A stretch of DNA of 64,000 nt from Deferribacteraceae bacterium V6Fe1 (GCA_022813675.1 CP063375.1:1686001-1750000); one strand, 5' to 3'; shown: positions 17,706 through 28,567, counted from the first letter of the stretch. Notes: generated from the sequence alone by a model not told the origin. Made by a program: numbers and translations.

Positions 17706-19066
17706 AAATAGCCATAATAGGCGGTGGTATTTCCGGAGTTTCTGCAGCTTTTTGGTTATCCAAGAGTCTAAGTGAATGTAATAAAGATTTTAAAATTATA
17801 CTTTATGAAAAAAACAGCAAACTTGGTGGCTCCATTGATACTGTGACAAATGGAGATTTTACTGTGGAAGCAGGTCCAAACGGCTTTCTTGATTCTAAAC
17901 CATACACCCTTAAATTGGTAGAAGATGCCGGAGTTAAAAACAAACTCTACAAAAGTAACGATTTGGCAAGAAAGAGATTTATAATGAGATATGGAAGACT
18001 GATACGGCTTCCTGAAAAACCGCCGCAATTTTTTAAAACCGATTTACTGACACTTAAAGGTAAATTAAGGGTAGTGGCTGAATATTTTATCCCTCAAAGA
18101 ATACTTGAGGATGAAACAGTTGCCGATTTTGCAAGGAGAAGACTTGGTGAGGAGGCATGCGATTACCTGATAAGCCCTATGGTTTCCGGTATTTTTGCAG
18201 GTGACCCGGAGAAGATGAGTTTGCGGGCATGTTTCCCCGTCATATATGATTTGGAAGTAAATTATGGTGGTCTTTTTAAAGGTATGTTGAAAAAAAGAGG
18301 GAAAAAGAGCGGCCCGGCTGGCCCTGGCGGGGTTTTGACTTCATATTCAGGAGGACTGATTAATTTAATCAATGATGTTATAGATAAGTGCATAAATGTG
18401 GAGGTGAGACTAAATTCTCCTGTTGATAATATTATAAAAAACAATGAAAAGTTTGAAATTGTTTCTGAAGATGAGAAGGAGAATTTTGACTATATAATAA
18501 TGACTTGCCCAAGCTATGAGGCTTCTAAAATGACAAAATCTTTAAATGAAAACCTATCAAAAGAGTTTTCAAATATCCCTTATGCACCAGCCTTTGTGGT
18601 TGGCTTAGGATTTGAGGAAAAAGATGTTGAAGATAAATTGGATGGTTTTGGATATCTTATCCCTGCAAAAGAGAATAGAAAAATATTGGGAGCACTTTTT
18701 ACTTCATCGATTTTTCCTGAGAGGGTTAAAAATGGCAAAAAGCTTGTCAGAGTTATAATGGGTGGGGATAGAAACAGATGGATTCTTGATAAATCGGATG
18801 AAGAACTTTTAGATATCGCTTTCAATGAGATAAAAGATACTTTGAAGATTAAGAATAAACCTGAGAGCAGAATATTCTTTAGATGGGAAAAAGCAATCCC
18901 ACAATACTACATAGGGCATCTAAAAGCAGTTAAAAATATCGAAGATATTGCAGATAGTATTGGTAATTTTTATGTTGGAGGGAATATACTTTATGGTGTG
19001 GGTATAAATGATTGCACCAAAAGAAGCTATGATATTGTTGAAAAATTTATGCAAAATATAAAATAA
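17702..19066 (+). CDS. hemG: Protoporphyrinogen/coproporphyrinogen oxidase, HemY/HemG FAD type
   Basis: FAD-dependent oxidation of a porphyrinogen in heme synthesis. The protein has 454 residues with an N-terminal dinucleotide fold (IAIIGGGISGVSAA, then GGSIDT), the FAD-family segment VEAGPNGFLDSKP, and a C-terminal FAD segment NFYVGGNILYGVGINDC. The sequence alone does not decide between protoporphyrinogen oxidase and the coproporphyrinogen oxidase CgoX. A GGAGGG ribosome site precedes the ATG. An AhbD-like radical SAM enzyme of the alternative siroheme route is encoded at 32233, so the heme route used is an open question. Confidence 0.88.
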   Translation: MKIAIIGGGISGVSAAFWLSKSLSECNKDFKIILYEKNSKLGGSIDTVTNGDFTVEAGPNGFLDSKPYTLKLVEDAGVKNKLYKSNDLARKRFIMRYGRLIRLPEKPPQFFKTDLLTLKGKLRVVAEYFIPQRILEDETVADFARRRLGEEACDYLISPMVSGIFAGDPEKMSLRACFPVIYDLEVNYGGLFKGMLKKRGKKSGPAGPGGVLTSYSGGLINLINDVIDKCINVEVRLNSPVDNIIKNNEKFEIVSEDEKENFDYIIMTCPSYEASKMTKSLNENLSKEFSNIPYAPAFVVGLGFEEKDVEDKLDGFGYLIPAKENRKILGALFTSSIFPERVKNGKKLVRVIMGGDRNRWILDKSDEELLDIAFNEIKDTLKIKNKPESRIFFRWEKAIPQYYIGHLKAVKNIEDIADSIGNFYVGGNILYGVGINDCTKRSYDIVEKFMQNIK

Positions 19067-19083
19067 TCATTTGGGAGGGTCTT

Positions 19084-20736
19084 GTGCAATCTATAGCATG
19101 GACAACAGTTCTTTCCGGGTTGTTTGGAGGGCTTGGCCTTTTTTTAATCGGCATGAAGATGATGTCGGAGGGTTTGCAAAAAAGGGCAGGTAACGGTTTA
19201 AGAAGAATCCTTGAAAAACTTACCACAAACAAATATTTGGGTGTGTTTGTGGGGCTTGTTGTTACTTCCATAATTCAAAGTAGTTCCGCTACGACGGTTA
19301 TGGTAGTCGGCTTTGTAAATGCTGGACTAATGAATTTGACTCAAGCTTTAAGCGTGGTGTTAGGGGCAAATATCGGCACAACTATTACCGGACAATTGAT
19401 AGCTTTTAAAATGGGTAGCCTTGCATTGCCTGCGATAGCTTTGGGAGCATGTTTTAAGATGTTTTCAAGAAACAAAAAGAGGCAATACTTTGGCGAGATT
19501 TTACTTGGTTTTGGTTTGCTTTTTTTAGGTATGGAAACAATGAAACACGCCTTTGGACCTTTGAGAAAGAGTCCTGAATTTACTCAGGCATTTGTTTATT
19601 TTTCTAAAAATCCTTTGGCAGCAATTTTTGCTGGGACAGTTTTGACAATGATTGTTCAGAGTAGCTCGGCAACAATGGGTATTACTCTTGCTTTAGCTAC
19701 AACTGGTATTATTGATTATCAGGCTGCCGTAGCCTTTGTATTGGGAGAAAATATTGGTACTACAATAACTGCCAATTTGGCTGCAATAGGTGCCAATGCC
19801 GCTGCAAAAAGGGCAGCTTTGGGGCATCTCTTGTTTAATGTCTTTGGTGTAGCCTATATGTATATTTTCATAAAATATTTTGCACATTTTGTTGATATTA
19901 TTACTCCCGGCGATCCGTATTTTATCGATGCTCAAGGAAATATTCCTTATTTGGCAAGGCATATTGCTAACTTCCACACAATGTTTAACATTATAAATAC
20001 AATTGTATTTTTACCTCTTCTTGGATACTTGGCTCTTATCTGTGAAAAGCTTATTAAAGATTCTTCCGAGAAAAAGAAGACAACGAAATATATCGATGAC
20101 AGACTTATTGATACACCTGCACTTGCTGTGGCTCAGGCTAAAAAAGAGGTCGAAAGGATGTCTGATATCGCTATTTCTATGTTAGAGGATGCAAAAAAAG
20201 CTTTTTTTACGAGAGATGTGAAGCTCATAGAGAGCATTTACGAGAGGGAAAATATTGTAGATGAACTTGAAAAAGATATTTCTGTTTTTGTCGTCAAACT
20301 ATTCCAAAAATCTTTGAGTGATGAAAGTTCAAAAACCATAGATGGTATACTTCATGTGCTTCATGATATTGAAAAGATTGCAGATCACTCTGAAAATATT
20401 GCCAAATTTACGGAAAAGATTATTGAAAAAGGTATTTATTTTTCCGAACAGGCCAACAATGAGATGGAAGAAATATTTGATGTGGTTATAAGATTTGCCA
20501 AGAATATTTTGAATGCTTACAACAAGGAAGCATTTGAAAATATTGTAAACACTGAGGATGAAAATATAATAGACAGACTTAGGAAAGAGTTTAAAAATAA
20601 TCATATGAAAAGGCTTAATGAAGGGGTATGTACCGTTGACGCTGGTATTGTATATGTGGATATCTTAAATAATCTTGAAAAAGCTGGGGATCATACTTTT
20701 AATATTGCGCAGCTAATAAACGGTGTTTCCAAATGA
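19084..20736 (+). CDS. Na+/phosphate cotransporter family protein with PhoU-like tail
   Basis: A 550-residue inner-membrane protein of the Na/Pi-cotransporter II family. Two inverted repeats are visible: QSSSATT with GANIGTTITG in the first half, and QSSSATMG with GENIGTTITAN in the second. About eight to ten membrane segments lie in residues 1-325. Residues about 340-550 are a helical PhoU-like domain. It probably exports or imports phosphate with sodium. GTG start at 19084 behind GGGAGGG. The stop overlaps the ATG of the Ppx/GppA gene (ATGA), so phosphate transport and polyphosphate turnover look coupled. Confidence 0.9.
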   Translation: MQSIAWTTVLSGLFGGLGLFLIGMKMMSEGLQKRAGNGLRRILEKLTTNKYLGVFVGLVVTSIIQSSSATTVMVVGFVNAGLMNLTQALSVVLGANIGTTITGQLIAFKMGSLALPAIALGACFKMFSRNKKRQYFGEILLGFGLLFLGMETMKHAFGPLRKSPEFTQAFVYFSKNPLAAIFAGTVLTMIVQSSSATMGITLALATTGIIDYQAAVAFVLGENIGTTITANLAAIGANAAAKRAALGHLLFNVFGVAYMYIFIKYFAHFVDIITPGDPYFIDAQGNIPYLARHIANFHTMFNIINTIVFLPLLGYLALICEKLIKDSSEKKKTTKYIDDRLIDTPALAVAQAKKEVERMSDIAISMLEDAKKAFFTRDVKLIESIYERENIVDELEKDISVFVVKLFQKSLSDESSKTIDGILHVLHDIEKIADHSENIAKFTEKIIEKGIYFSEQANNEMEEIFDVVIRFAKNILNAYNKEAFENIVNTEDENIIDRLRKEFKNNHMKRLNEGVCTVDAGIVYVDILNNLEKAGDHTFNIAQLINGVSK

Positions 20737-21638
20737 TTTGTGGCGCTGTTGATATTGGTAGTAACACTTTGAGATTAATTGTTGCCGAAGTGAGTAAAGG
20801 CAAGATTGATAATATAATTTATGAGCAAAGACATATAATAAGATTGGCTGAAGGTATAAAGCAATTTGGCAGAATATCTGAAGCCGCTGAAAAAAGGTTA
20901 ACAGATGCTCTTTTTCATATAAAAGATTCACTTAACCAATTTGGAGGTGTCAAAGTAAAGTTCGTAGGGACGAGTGCACTGCGAGAGGCTTCAAACGGAG
21001 AGGATATAATAAACAGAATATATAAAAATATGGGGATAAAAATAGAGATTATTGCTCCTGAAAAAGAGGCCGAGCTAATGTTTAAAGGTGTTTCTGCAAC
21101 TTTAGATTTGAAGAATAAAAAGGCACTTTTGTTTGATATTGGTGGCGGCTCTACCGAATATATCGCAGCGGATAACGGCAAAATCGTTGATTGTAAAAGC
21201 TTTGATATGGGTGTGGTCAAACTTGCCGATAAATATAATTTCGGTGGAATTGTTACTGATGGTCTGCTTAAACAGCTTTTTGATGAGATTGAAGCAATTA
21301 TTTCAAAAGTGACATATTTGGCTTTTGATGTGTTGGTGGGGACTGCCGGCACTGCCACAACATTGGCCGCTATAGATATGAAACTTGCAAACTATAATTA
21401 TAGAAAAGTAAATGGTTATAAGATACAATATGAGAGAGTAAAAGAGATTTTTGACAATTTATGTTCGCTGACAATTGGCGAAAGGGAAAATATTGTAGGT
21501 CTTGAAAAGGGTAGGGGCGACTTGATTATTCCTGGTACTGCTATTGTGATTAAGACTATGGAGCATTTCAAATTAAATGAAATAATCATAAGCGACTTTG
21601 GATTAAGGGAGGGTTTAGTTGTTTCTGACTGCGGGTGA
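20733..21638 (+). CDS. Ppx/GppA family exopolyphosphatase or pppGpp phosphatase
   Basis: A 301-residue protein with the actin-like ASKHA fold only: GAVDIGSNTLRLIVAEV at the start, the EKEAELMFKGV catalytic-glutamate region, and FDIGGGSTEYI. It hydrolyses polyphosphate or pppGpp in this family. The HD-like C-terminal domain of long Ppx proteins is absent, so it is the short type. It is translationally coupled to the upstream Na/Pi transporter. Its end overlaps the DUF445 gene by 20 nt. Confidence 0.9.
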   Translation: MICGAVDIGSNTLRLIVAEVSKGKIDNIIYEQRHIIRLAEGIKQFGRISEAAEKRLTDALFHIKDSLNQFGGVKVKFVGTSALREASNGEDIINRIYKNMGIKIEIIAPEKEAELMFKGVSATLDLKNKKALLFDIGGGSTEYIAADNGKIVDCKSFDMGVVKLADKYNFGGIVTDGLLKQLFDEIEAIISKVTYLAFDVLVGTAGTATTLAAIDMKLANYNYRKVNGYKIQYERVKEIFDNLCSLTIGERENIVGLEKGRGDLIIPGTAIVIKTMEHFKLNEIIISDFGLREGLVVSDCG

Positions 21639-23118
21639 AATAGCTACACCATTTGTGACAGGTTTTGTCGGTTACTTCACAAATTATCTTGCTATTAAAA
21701 TGTTATTTAGACCACATAAAAGAGAATGGTACAGTTTTGGTTGGCAAGGTGTTATTCCGAGAAACAGGTCAAAGCTTGCAAAAGAGGTTGGAAATCTTGT
21801 CGGTAATAATCTGCTAACTGAAAAGGATATTCTTAATTCTTTGAAAAAAGAGGAATTCCAAATATATCTACAAAGTTCTATCAGGAAAGAATTAAGAGAC
21901 ATACTTTCAAAAGATTTTGGAGAGCTAAGTCTTGTATTGGAAAAAATAGGTATCAACAGCAAAGATGCAGCTTCATTTTTATATAATAAACTTATTCTTA
22001 ATGAAGAGCTTTTTGAATCACTTATAAATGTTTTATTACAAAGTATCAGTGAGTTAAGAATATCAGACTTTTTTGATTTGGAAGAGAGTCTAAAAAAGAT
22101 AGCAGAAAATGTTTTTAAAGATACAAAATGGAAAAGCAGGCTTATAAAAGAGGTTTCCGCTTACCTTAATAACATTATTCTATCAGGTGTTTCACTTCGT
22201 CAGGCGATGCCTGAAAGTTTTTATACTTCGATATTGTCAATATCAGAAAATATGACACTAAAAGTTTTGGAATATATTAAAAAAATATCGGAAGATGAAG
22301 AGGTTAAAGAAAAAATTGTTCAAAAGCTTATTGAGATTAAGAATAACTCATTTAAAGGCGGGGTATTTGACCAGCTAAAACTTGGTATGCTTAACCTTTT
22401 CTTGAATGAAGATGTTATACGGGATTTGGTAAAATCGAAATTTCCCGAAATAGTGCAAAATATTTCTGGAAGTGATGAAATAAAAGATAAAATTTCAGGT
22501 AGTATTAAAGAGAAGATTGTCGATATTTTAAATAAACCAATTTATAAGCTTATAGAAAAGTTCAAGGTAGAGGATTTTTATTCGTTGAAAACTTTTTTTG
22601 AAGGTAAATTGCTTGACTTTATGAATTCTCGATTTTTAGTGGAGAAAATCAAATACATTATCTCAGCTAATGCTCAGGAGCTTAACAATCTGAGATTAAA
22701 TGATATATTTAAGATAATTGGCGGTGATTCTTTGGGGTTAAACCACCGAATGCAGCTTTTTGACAAATTAAAGCAGGACAAAGTAAAAGAGGTTGCAATA
22801 TCCAATATTGCTTTAATGATTGGAAAAATAAAAATTACAAATATTTATGACAAGATTTCTCAAAAGAGTTTCAGGCAGTCTGTCGATTTTCTAACCGGAG
22901 AGATAAATGAACTTTTAAATAGGAATGTCGCTCCTATATTGCAGGCACTTGATGTAAAAAATATTGTTGAGGACAAAATAAACTCTTTGAATCTGTATGA
23001 AGTGGAAGATATGCTTTTTTCTTTTATGAGTGAACAATTTAAGTGGATAAATATCTTAGGTTTTGTATTGGGTTTTATTTTTGGTGTGATACAGATTATG
23101 ATTTTTAAAATTATATAA
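21619..23118 (+). CDS. DUF445 membrane protein
   Basis: A 499-residue protein of the DUF445 (YjiN/YheB-like) family, with no known biochemical role. The N-terminus GEIATPFVTGFVGYFTNYLAIKMLFRP is the family signature and contains one membrane segment; RNRSKLAKEVGNLVG follows. A long helical middle is rich in repeats of about 60-70 residues (two 'V/LLKEVKD'-like helices per unit). One hydrophobic segment lies at the extreme C-terminus, giving both ends in the membrane. The start is TTG at 21619, placed by the family N-terminus and a GGGAGGG site at about 21608. Confidence 0.85.
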   Translation: MFLTAGEIATPFVTGFVGYFTNYLAIKMLFRPHKREWYSFGWQGVIPRNRSKLAKEVGNLVGNNLLTEKDILNSLKKEEFQIYLQSSIRKELRDILSKDFGELSLVLEKIGINSKDAASFLYNKLILNEELFESLINVLLQSISELRISDFFDLEESLKKIAENVFKDTKWKSRLIKEVSAYLNNIILSGVSLRQAMPESFYTSILSISENMTLKVLEYIKKISEDEEVKEKIVQKLIEIKNNSFKGGVFDQLKLGMLNLFLNEDVIRDLVKSKFPEIVQNISGSDEIKDKISGSIKEKIVDILNKPIYKLIEKFKVEDFYSLKTFFEGKLLDFMNSRFLVEKIKYIISANAQELNNLRLNDIFKIIGGDSLGLNHRMQLFDKLKQDKVKEVAISNIALMIGKIKITNIYDKISQKSFRQSVDFLTGEINELLNRNVAPILQALDVKNIVEDKINSLNLYEVEDMLFSFMSEQFKWINILGFVLGFIFGVIQIMIFKII

Positions 23119-23128
23119 GGGGTGTTTT

Positions 23129-23785
23129 ATGAAGAGATTTGCAGTTTTGTTGTGTTTGATTTTTGTAATTGTTTCCTGTTCGAAAGGGGTTAAACTTGAC
23201 ACGAAAGGGGGTAAACTAAACAGGGATGAGGCGTTAAAATTAATGGAGTCGAGTATAGGTTCGATTATTATTGATGATAACTTAAAGTATGAAAAGCTGA
23301 TTGCAAGTGACGAAGGGAATGCACTTGCCTTTTTATTTAAAAAGCAGGGGACTGATAAAAAGTTTTTGAGATTTTGGGAAATTTACGGTGACGAGCTTAC
23401 TATTTATATGAAAGAAAAAGATAAAAATTATACTATTAAAGTTTCAAGCAACTCAGTAGATAATAATTGTTATGGCTATGTATTTGATGAGCCGAGGGTT
23501 TCTGACAACGGTGTGAAAGTTGTCTGGGATGATTATTCAAAATTTGGTTGCTCCCATAATCTTGAGTTAACATTTAAAGACAAAGAATCTGCGACAAAAT
23601 TTGCTGAGGCAATTGTAGCTCTGAAAAATAAACCTCTTAAAGTTAGTATAACTCCTCAACTTATTAACAATACAACAGTTAAAGAGAGTAATGATTTACA
23701 GTCCAATAAATGTACTGTTGATAAGATTTTAAAAATGCAGGAAATAGGCCTCAGTAAAGAGGAAATTAAGAAAGTTTGCGAGTAA
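23129..23785 (+). CDS. Putative lipoprotein, function unknown
   Basis: A 218-residue protein with a lipoprotein signal: MKRFAVLLCLIFVIVSC, with the lipobox cysteine at residue 17. The mature part is soluble and lysine-rich, with a beta-rich region at about 60-170 and a short helical C-terminal segment (CTVDKILKMQEIGLSKEEIKKVCE) that resembles a small helix-turn-helix repeat found at the ends of some lipoproteins. I do not recognise the family. An AAGGGG ribosome site precedes the ATG. It ends the plus-strand run and converges with the channel gene 5 nt away. Confidence 0.65.
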   Translation: MKRFAVLLCLIFVIVSCSKGVKLDTKGGKLNRDEALKLMESSIGSIIIDDNLKYEKLIASDEGNALAFLFKKQGTDKKFLRFWEIYGDELTIYMKEKDKNYTIKVSSNSVDNNCYGYVFDEPRVSDNGVKVVWDDYSKFGCSHNLELTFKDKESATKFAEAIVALKNKPLKVSITPQLINNTTVKESNDLQSNKCTVDKILKMQEIGLSKEEIKKVCE

Positions 23786-23790
23786 CTGGT

Positions 23791-24585
23791 TTATAATTTG
23801 TAGCCGCAGTATTTACAAAATTTTGCATCTGCATCGTGCCCATCCTGTCCGCAGGCTGGGCACGCTTCCGTTGAAACAGGTTTGTTAAATTTTGTCATTT
23901 CGGATGTAACTATCCCCGTAGGGACGGCAATCACTCCGTAACCAACTATCATCAGTAGTGATGCTATAAACTGCCCAAGCGGTGTAGAAGGGGATATATC
24001 CCCATAACCGACTGTTGTTAAAGTGACAATAGCCCAATATATACTTCTCGGTATGCTGGTAAAGCCGTTTTCCACTCCCTCTATGACATACATTGCAGAG
24101 CCCACAATTATGACGATATTAACTACTGCAAACAGAAAGACAACAATCTTGAACCTGCTAGCTTTAAGTGCTTTAACTATTACTGAGCCATGGTTTACAT
24201 AGTGTGTTAACTTGAGAATCCTGAACACTCTCAAAAGCCTTAATGCCCTTACAACCAATAAAAAGTGTGTACCTGCAAGAAATATTTCGAGATATGTTGG
24301 CAAGATTGCCAATAAGTCTACTATGCCATAAAAGCTTCTAATATATCTAAAAGGTTTTTCGATAGTATAAATTCTTAAGACATATTCAATTGTGAATAAT
24401 ATTGTGAAAAACCATTCCGTTACATAAAATATGCTTCCAAATCTTGCGTGAATAGTTTCAACACTTTGCAAGATAACGACCAATATGCTTATACATATTG
24501 ATATTAGAAGTATTACATCAAATAGCTTGCCTGCCCTTGTTTCAGCTTCAAAGATAATTTCGTATAATTTTTTTCTGAGGGTCAT
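23791..24585 (-). CDS. Voltage-gated-type potassium channel with C-terminal zinc ribbon
   Basis: A 264-residue six-segment channel subunit. The selectivity filter [12 protein letters not shown] sits before the last membrane segment, and S4 carries a regular arginine series ([13 protein letters not shown]), so voltage sensing is plausible. The C-terminus has [20 protein letters not shown], a four-cysteine zinc ribbon after a short linker. The ribbon is an unusual cytoplasmic addition that could sense metal or redox state or help tetramer assembly (inference). The ATG overlaps the TAA of the sigma factor gene by one base, so the two are probably cotranscribed. Confidence 0.88.
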   Translation of the reverse strand: MTLRKKLYEIIFEAETRAGKLFDVILLISICISILVVILQSVETIHARFGSIFYVTEWFFTILFTIEYVLRIYTIEKPFRYIRSFYGIVDLLAILPTYLEIFLAGTHFLLVVRALRLLRVFRILKLTHYVNHGSVIVKALKASRFKIVVFLFAVVNIVIIVGSAMYVIEGVENGFTSIPRSIYWAIVTLTTVGYGDISPSTPLGQFIASLLMIVGYGVIAVPTGIVTSEMTKFNKPVSTEACPACGQDGHDADAKFCKYCGYKL

Positions 24586-25508
24586 TAGTTGAGGTAGTCG
24601 TAAAGTTTTCTTTTCATTGCTTTCTTTTTAAGCTTACTTAAGGCTCGAGCTTCAATCTGTCTAACCCTTTCCCTGCTTATCTTCATCATTTCGCCAATCT
24701 CTTCAAGTGTTTTTGGTGTTTCACCTTCAAGTCCGAATCTGAGTTTGATGATTTCAGCGTCCCTTTCCGGCAGCTCTTCAACTATCTCCTCAAGTGAATT
24801 TCTAAGGTTAGTATGAATTATTTCATCTTCAACAGACTTTGAGCCTGAGTCGAGTAGGTCGATAAATGTCTTATCCTCACCATCTTTCAGAGGGGTCTCA
24901 AGTGACAAGTAATTTCTTGACACTCTCAGAATATTTTCTACATCTGCAACTTCCATATCAAGAAAAGAAGCGATTTCCTCTGCAGTTGGGTCTCTGTCCA
25001 ATTCTTTTGTAAGTTTTTCGGTAGCTTCATTTATTTTATATAAAATACTTGCCTGTTTTATAGGAAGCTTTACGGTACCTGACTGCTCGGCAAGTGCTTG
25101 AATAATAGATTGTCTTATCCACCAGACGGCATAAGAGATAAATTTAACCCCTTTTTCAGGGTCAAATCTTCTTGCTGCCTCAATAAGCCCAAGATTCCCT
25201 TGATTGATAATATCACTCATTGAAAGGCCTGAGTTTTTATAGCGATTGGCAATGGAAACAACAAACTTCAAATTCCCCAAAACAAGTTTTTTTATCGCTT
25301 CCTCATCCCCTTCCTTTATCTTCTTCCCGATTTCATATTCTTCTTCTCTCGTAAAGTGATTATATTCGGAAATTTTATTGAGATAACTTTTGAGAGAGTC
25401 GTCAGATACGGGAGGGAGGGGGATATCCTCCGTCAGGAAGTCTATCCCCTCATTATCATCAATCTCAGTGTTTTCAATCTCTTCTACTTTATTTTTACTT
25501 TCTGCCAT
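24585..25508 (-). CDS. Sigma-70 family RNA polymerase sigma factor (group 2, RpoD/RpoS-like)
   Basis: A 307-residue sigma factor. Region 1.2 ([21 protein letters not shown]), region 2 ([55 protein letters not shown]), region 3 and region 4 ([16 protein letters not shown], then [29 protein letters not shown]) are all present. There is no large region 1.1 or non-conserved insert, so it is not the full-size housekeeping sigma but a group 2 type, RpoS-like in layout. The acidic N-terminal 35 residues may be regulatory. A promoter candidate lies just upstream. Confidence 0.9.
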   Translation of the reverse strand: MAESKNKVEEIENTEIDDNEGIDFLTEDIPLPPVSDDSLKSYLNKISEYNHFTREEEYEIGKKIKEGDEEAIKKLVLGNLKFVVSIANRYKNSGLSMSDIINQGNLGLIEAARRFDPEKGVKFISYAVWWIRQSIIQALAEQSGTVKLPIKQASILYKINEATEKLTKELDRDPTAEEIASFLDMEVADVENILRVSRNYLSLETPLKDGEDKTFIDLLDSGSKSVEDEIIHTNLRNSLEEIVEELPERDAEIIKLRFGLEGETPKTLEEIGEMMKISRERVRQIEARALSKLKKKAMKRKLYDYLN

Positions 25509-25530
25509 TTATCCTGCCTTTTGTTCATAG

Positions 25531-25559
25531 ATTAAAAGCTCTATATTTTGTTCAGACAA
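25531..25559 (-). promoter_or_regulatory. Candidate promoter of the sigma factor gene
   Basis: On the minus strand TTGTCT (25559-25554) is followed after 17 bases by TTTAAT (25536-25531). The start would fall near 25524, with the ribosome site AGGCAGGA before the ATG at 25508. It lies in the 62-base gap downstream of clpB. Confidence 0.45.
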
Positions 25560-25570
25560 TTATATCATAT

Positions 25571-28180
25571 TTATCCCAATTTCACATTAAAATTTAATTC
25601 TCCATCAACAAATGTAGCAATTACTTTAGAATTTTTTATAATTTTACCTTTCAAAATTGCTTCGGCTACTTTGTTTTCGATAATTTTTTGGATTGCTCTT
25701 TTCATAGGTCTTGCACCAAATTTCGGGTCAAAACCTACTTTAATAATTTCATTTATTACACTTTCTTCAAACTCAATCTCAATGAAATTTTCTTTTAACC
25801 TATTTTTAAACTCTTCAAGTAATATCTTTGCAATCTCTCTTAAATGGTTTTCTCCAAGCGGATGAAATACTACAATATCATCAACTCTGTTTAAAAATTC
25901 TGGTTTAAAGAAATTGGACAGATGTTTAAATACTTCCGAAGCTATTTCATCATATCTGTTTTCAAAATCTTTGTGACGCTCAAAGAAGTCCTGTATAGAG
26001 TCGCTTCCGATGTTTGATGTCATTATAATTACAGTATTTTTGAAGTTTACTGTTCTCCCTTTGGCGTCAGTCAATCTACCGTCATCCAAAATCTGCAAAA
26101 GCAGATTGAACACATCGGGATGAGCTTTTTCAATTTCATCCATCAATATTACGCTATAAGGTTTTCTTCTTACTTTTTCTGTAAGTTGACCACCTTCTTC
26201 ATAACCTACATATCCGGGAGGTGCTCCTATAAGTTTCGCAACGGAGTGTTTTTCCATATATTCACTCATGTCAAGCCTTATGAGAGCATCTTCCGTATCA
26301 AACAGAAACTCTGCCAGAGCTTTTGCAAGTTCAGTTTTACCTACACCTGTAGGTCCTAAAAATATAAATGAGCCTATCGGTCTTTTGGGGTTGTTAAGGC
26401 CGGCACGGCTTCTTCTTACGGCATCACTTATTACCTGGACAGCCTTTTCCTGTCCGATTACTCTTTTATGGAGAAAATCTTCCATTCTGATAAGTTTATC
26501 TGCTTCCTCTTCCAGAAGTTTAGTTACAGGGATACCTGTCCACTTTGAGATTATTTCAGCTATATCCTCTTCTTCCACCTCTTCTTTAAGCATTTTTGAA
26601 TCTTTCTGAATCTCTTTTAGCTTTTCATTAAGTGCTTCAAGCTTTTTGTTTTCTTCTACAAGTTTTCCATATTTAATTTGTGAAGCAAGCTCAAAATTTC
26701 CATTCCTTTCGGCAGTGACCATTTCATTTTTTAATTGCTCAATATTGGCCTTTACCTCTCTAATATTTTGTATAATTGCTTTTTCATTTTGCCAATGAGC
26801 CTTTAATTGGTTTATTTTTTCACTTAAGTTTGCAAGTTCTTGCTCTATTTTATCTTTTCTGATTTTACTCGCTTCATCTTTCTCTTTCAACAGAGCTTGT
26901 CTTTCGATTTCGAGTTGTCTGTATTTTCTTTCAAGCTCATCAAGCTCTGAAGGTAAACTATCGATTTCCATTCTTAATTTTGCAGTAGCCTCATCTATAA
27001 GGTCGATTGCTTTATCCGGCATAAATCTGTCAGAAATGTATTTATGTGCAAGATATGCTGCTGCCACGAGGGCTGAGTCCTTTATTTTTACGCCGTGATG
27101 TACTTCATATTTTTCCTTAAGCCCTCTTAAAATTGAAATTGTATCTTCTACCGATGGTTCATCAACCATAACAGGTTGAAACCTTCTCTCTAAGGCCGCA
27201 TCTTTTTCGATATGTTTTTTGTATTCATCAAGAGTGGTAGCACCGATACAGTGCAGTTCGCCTCTTGCAAGAGCCGGTTTTAAAAGATTTGCCGCGTCCA
27301 TCGCTCCTTCGGCAGCTCCGGCACCAACAAGGGTGTGGATTTCATCGATAAAAAGGATTATTTCACCCTCTCTCTCCTTAATCTCTTTTAATATTGCTTT
27401 TAATCTGTCTTCAAATTCGCCTCTGTATTTTGTGCCGGCGATAAGGGCTCCCAAATCAAGTGTCAAAACGGTTTTGTCTTTTAAGGTTTCAGGGACATCT
27501 TTGCTTACGATTCTCTGTGCAAGACCTTCAACAATGGCTGTTTTACCGACACCGGGTTCACCTATCAGCACCGGATTATTTTTTGTCCTTCTTGAGAGAA
27601 CATGGATAACCCTTCTTATCTCTTCATCCCTACCGATTACAGGGTCAAGTTTACCTTGCTCTGCATATTCAGTAAGATTGATAGTATATTTTTTAAGTGC
27701 TTCGGTTTTTGATTCAGGGTCTTCGCTATCAACTTTTGTTGAGCCCCTAATCTCTTTGATAGCTTTTTTAACAGTGTTTGTGTCTATTCCATATTTTGTA
27801 AATATTTGTCTTAGGGAATAACCTGCATTTTCAACAATACCGAGTAAAAGGTGCTCTGTGGATACGTAGCTATCTCCAAACTCCTTTAATATTTTAAATG
27901 CATAGTCCAATACCTTTTTAGTATCACCGGAAATGTATATCTGACTTACATCACTTACTTTAGGTAACTTTTTGAGATTTTCTTGAATATCTTCAAAAAG
28001 ATTTGGTATGTTAACACCAATTTTTTGTAAAATAGGTTTAACAATCCCCTCCTCTTGCTTTAAAAGTGTTGCAAGAAGGTGCTCTGGCTCTATCTGTTGA
28101 TGGCTAAGCTGCTCTGCAAGTGCTTGTGCACTTTGAACGGCCTCACCTGATTTTATTGTCAATTTATTCCAATTTATCAT
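25571..28180 (-). CDS. clpB: ATP-dependent disaggregase ClpB
   Basis: Hsp100 chaperone of 869 residues that dissolves protein aggregates with DnaK/DnaJ. Order of parts: Clp N-domain (about 1-145), AAA1 with Walker [10 protein letters not shown] near 205 and FIDEIHTL, a coiled-coil M-domain at about 400-530 that distinguishes ClpB from ClpA/ClpC, and AAA2 with GPTGVGKTE near 605 and [12 protein letters not shown], ending in the small domain. Length is standard. An AGGAGG site precedes the ATG. It is the last gene of the hsp20-dnaJ-hspR operon. Confidence 0.97.
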   Translation of the reverse strand: MINWNKLTIKSGEAVQSAQALAEQLSHQQIEPEHLLATLLKQEEGIVKPILQKIGVNIPNLFEDIQENLKKLPKVSDVSQIYISGDTKKVLDYAFKILKEFGDSYVSTEHLLLGIVENAGYSLRQIFTKYGIDTNTVKKAIKEIRGSTKVDSEDPESKTEALKKYTINLTEYAEQGKLDPVIGRDEEIRRVIHVLSRRTKNNPVLIGEPGVGKTAIVEGLAQRIVSKDVPETLKDKTVLTLDLGALIAGTKYRGEFEDRLKAILKEIKEREGEIILFIDEIHTLVGAGAAEGAMDAANLLKPALARGELHCIGATTLDEYKKHIEKDAALERRFQPVMVDEPSVEDTISILRGLKEKYEVHHGVKIKDSALVAAAYLAHKYISDRFMPDKAIDLIDEATAKLRMEIDSLPSELDELERKYRQLEIERQALLKEKDEASKIRKDKIEQELANLSEKINQLKAHWQNEKAIIQNIREVKANIEQLKNEMVTAERNGNFELASQIKYGKLVEENKKLEALNEKLKEIQKDSKMLKEEVEEEDIAEIISKWTGIPVTKLLEEEADKLIRMEDFLHKRVIGQEKAVQVISDAVRRSRAGLNNPKRPIGSFIFLGPTGVGKTELAKALAEFLFDTEDALIRLDMSEYMEKHSVAKLIGAPPGYVGYEEGGQLTEKVRRKPYSVILMDEIEKAHPDVFNLLLQILDDGRLTDAKGRTVNFKNTVIIMTSNIGSDSIQDFFERHKDFENRYDEIASEVFKHLSNFFKPEFLNRVDDIVVFHPLGENHLREIAKILLEEFKNRLKENFIEIEFEESVINEIIKVGFDPKFGARPMKRAIQKIIENKVAEAILKGKIIKNSKVIATFVDGELNFNVKLG

Positions 28181-28181
28181 G

Positions 28182-28553
28182 TTAGTCCTCCTTTTGAACT
28201 TTTATCTTAATGATTTCCTTTTTGGGAGAAGGTACAAGAGCCCCATCCCTTTTACTTTTTTCACAATTTTCCTTTATATAGTTTAAGAGCATGTCAATTT
28301 GATTTTGCAACGATTCTATCTGCTCTTTCATATTCAAAATTATTTCAACACCTGCGAGATTTACCCCCATATCTCTTGTAAGGGTAAGTATAAATTTCAG
28401 TTTTTCTATATCTTCATCGGAGTACAGTCTCGTATTTCCTTCGCTTCTTGAAGGTTTCAAAAGCTCTAACCTTTCATATTGTCGCAAGGTCTGAGGGTGG
28501 ATTTCAAACATTTCAGATACAATACTTATCATGTAAAGCGGTTTCTTCTTCAT
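28182..28553 (-). CDS. hspR: MerR-family heat-shock repressor HspR
   Basis: A 123-residue DNA-binding protein: YMISIVSEMFEIHPQTLRQYERLELLKPSR is the HspR-type winged helix, followed by GNTRLYSDEDIEKLKFIL and the VNLAGVEIIL segment, then a coiled-coil dimerisation helix and a charged tail. HspR represses chaperone operons by binding HAIR sites, often with DnaK as co-repressor. Lying between dnaJ and clpB it is expected to control its own operon; a HAIR-like site is present at 30188-30208. A GAGGTG ribosome site precedes the ATG. Confidence 0.9.
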   Translation of the reverse strand: MKKKPLYMISIVSEMFEIHPQTLRQYERLELLKPSRSEGNTRLYSDEDIEKLKFILTLTRDMGVNLAGVEIILNMKEQIESLQNQIDMLLNYIKENCEKSKRDGALVPSPKKEIIKIKVQKED

Positions 28554-28567
28554 ATATCACCTCAGAG

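Noticed and set aside
27219-27821. Open frame of 200 codons on the plus strand opposite clpB
   Set aside because: It lies wholly antisense to the well-conserved AAA1 domain of ClpB, has no ribosome site and shows a low-complexity serine-rich composition typical of antisense frames.
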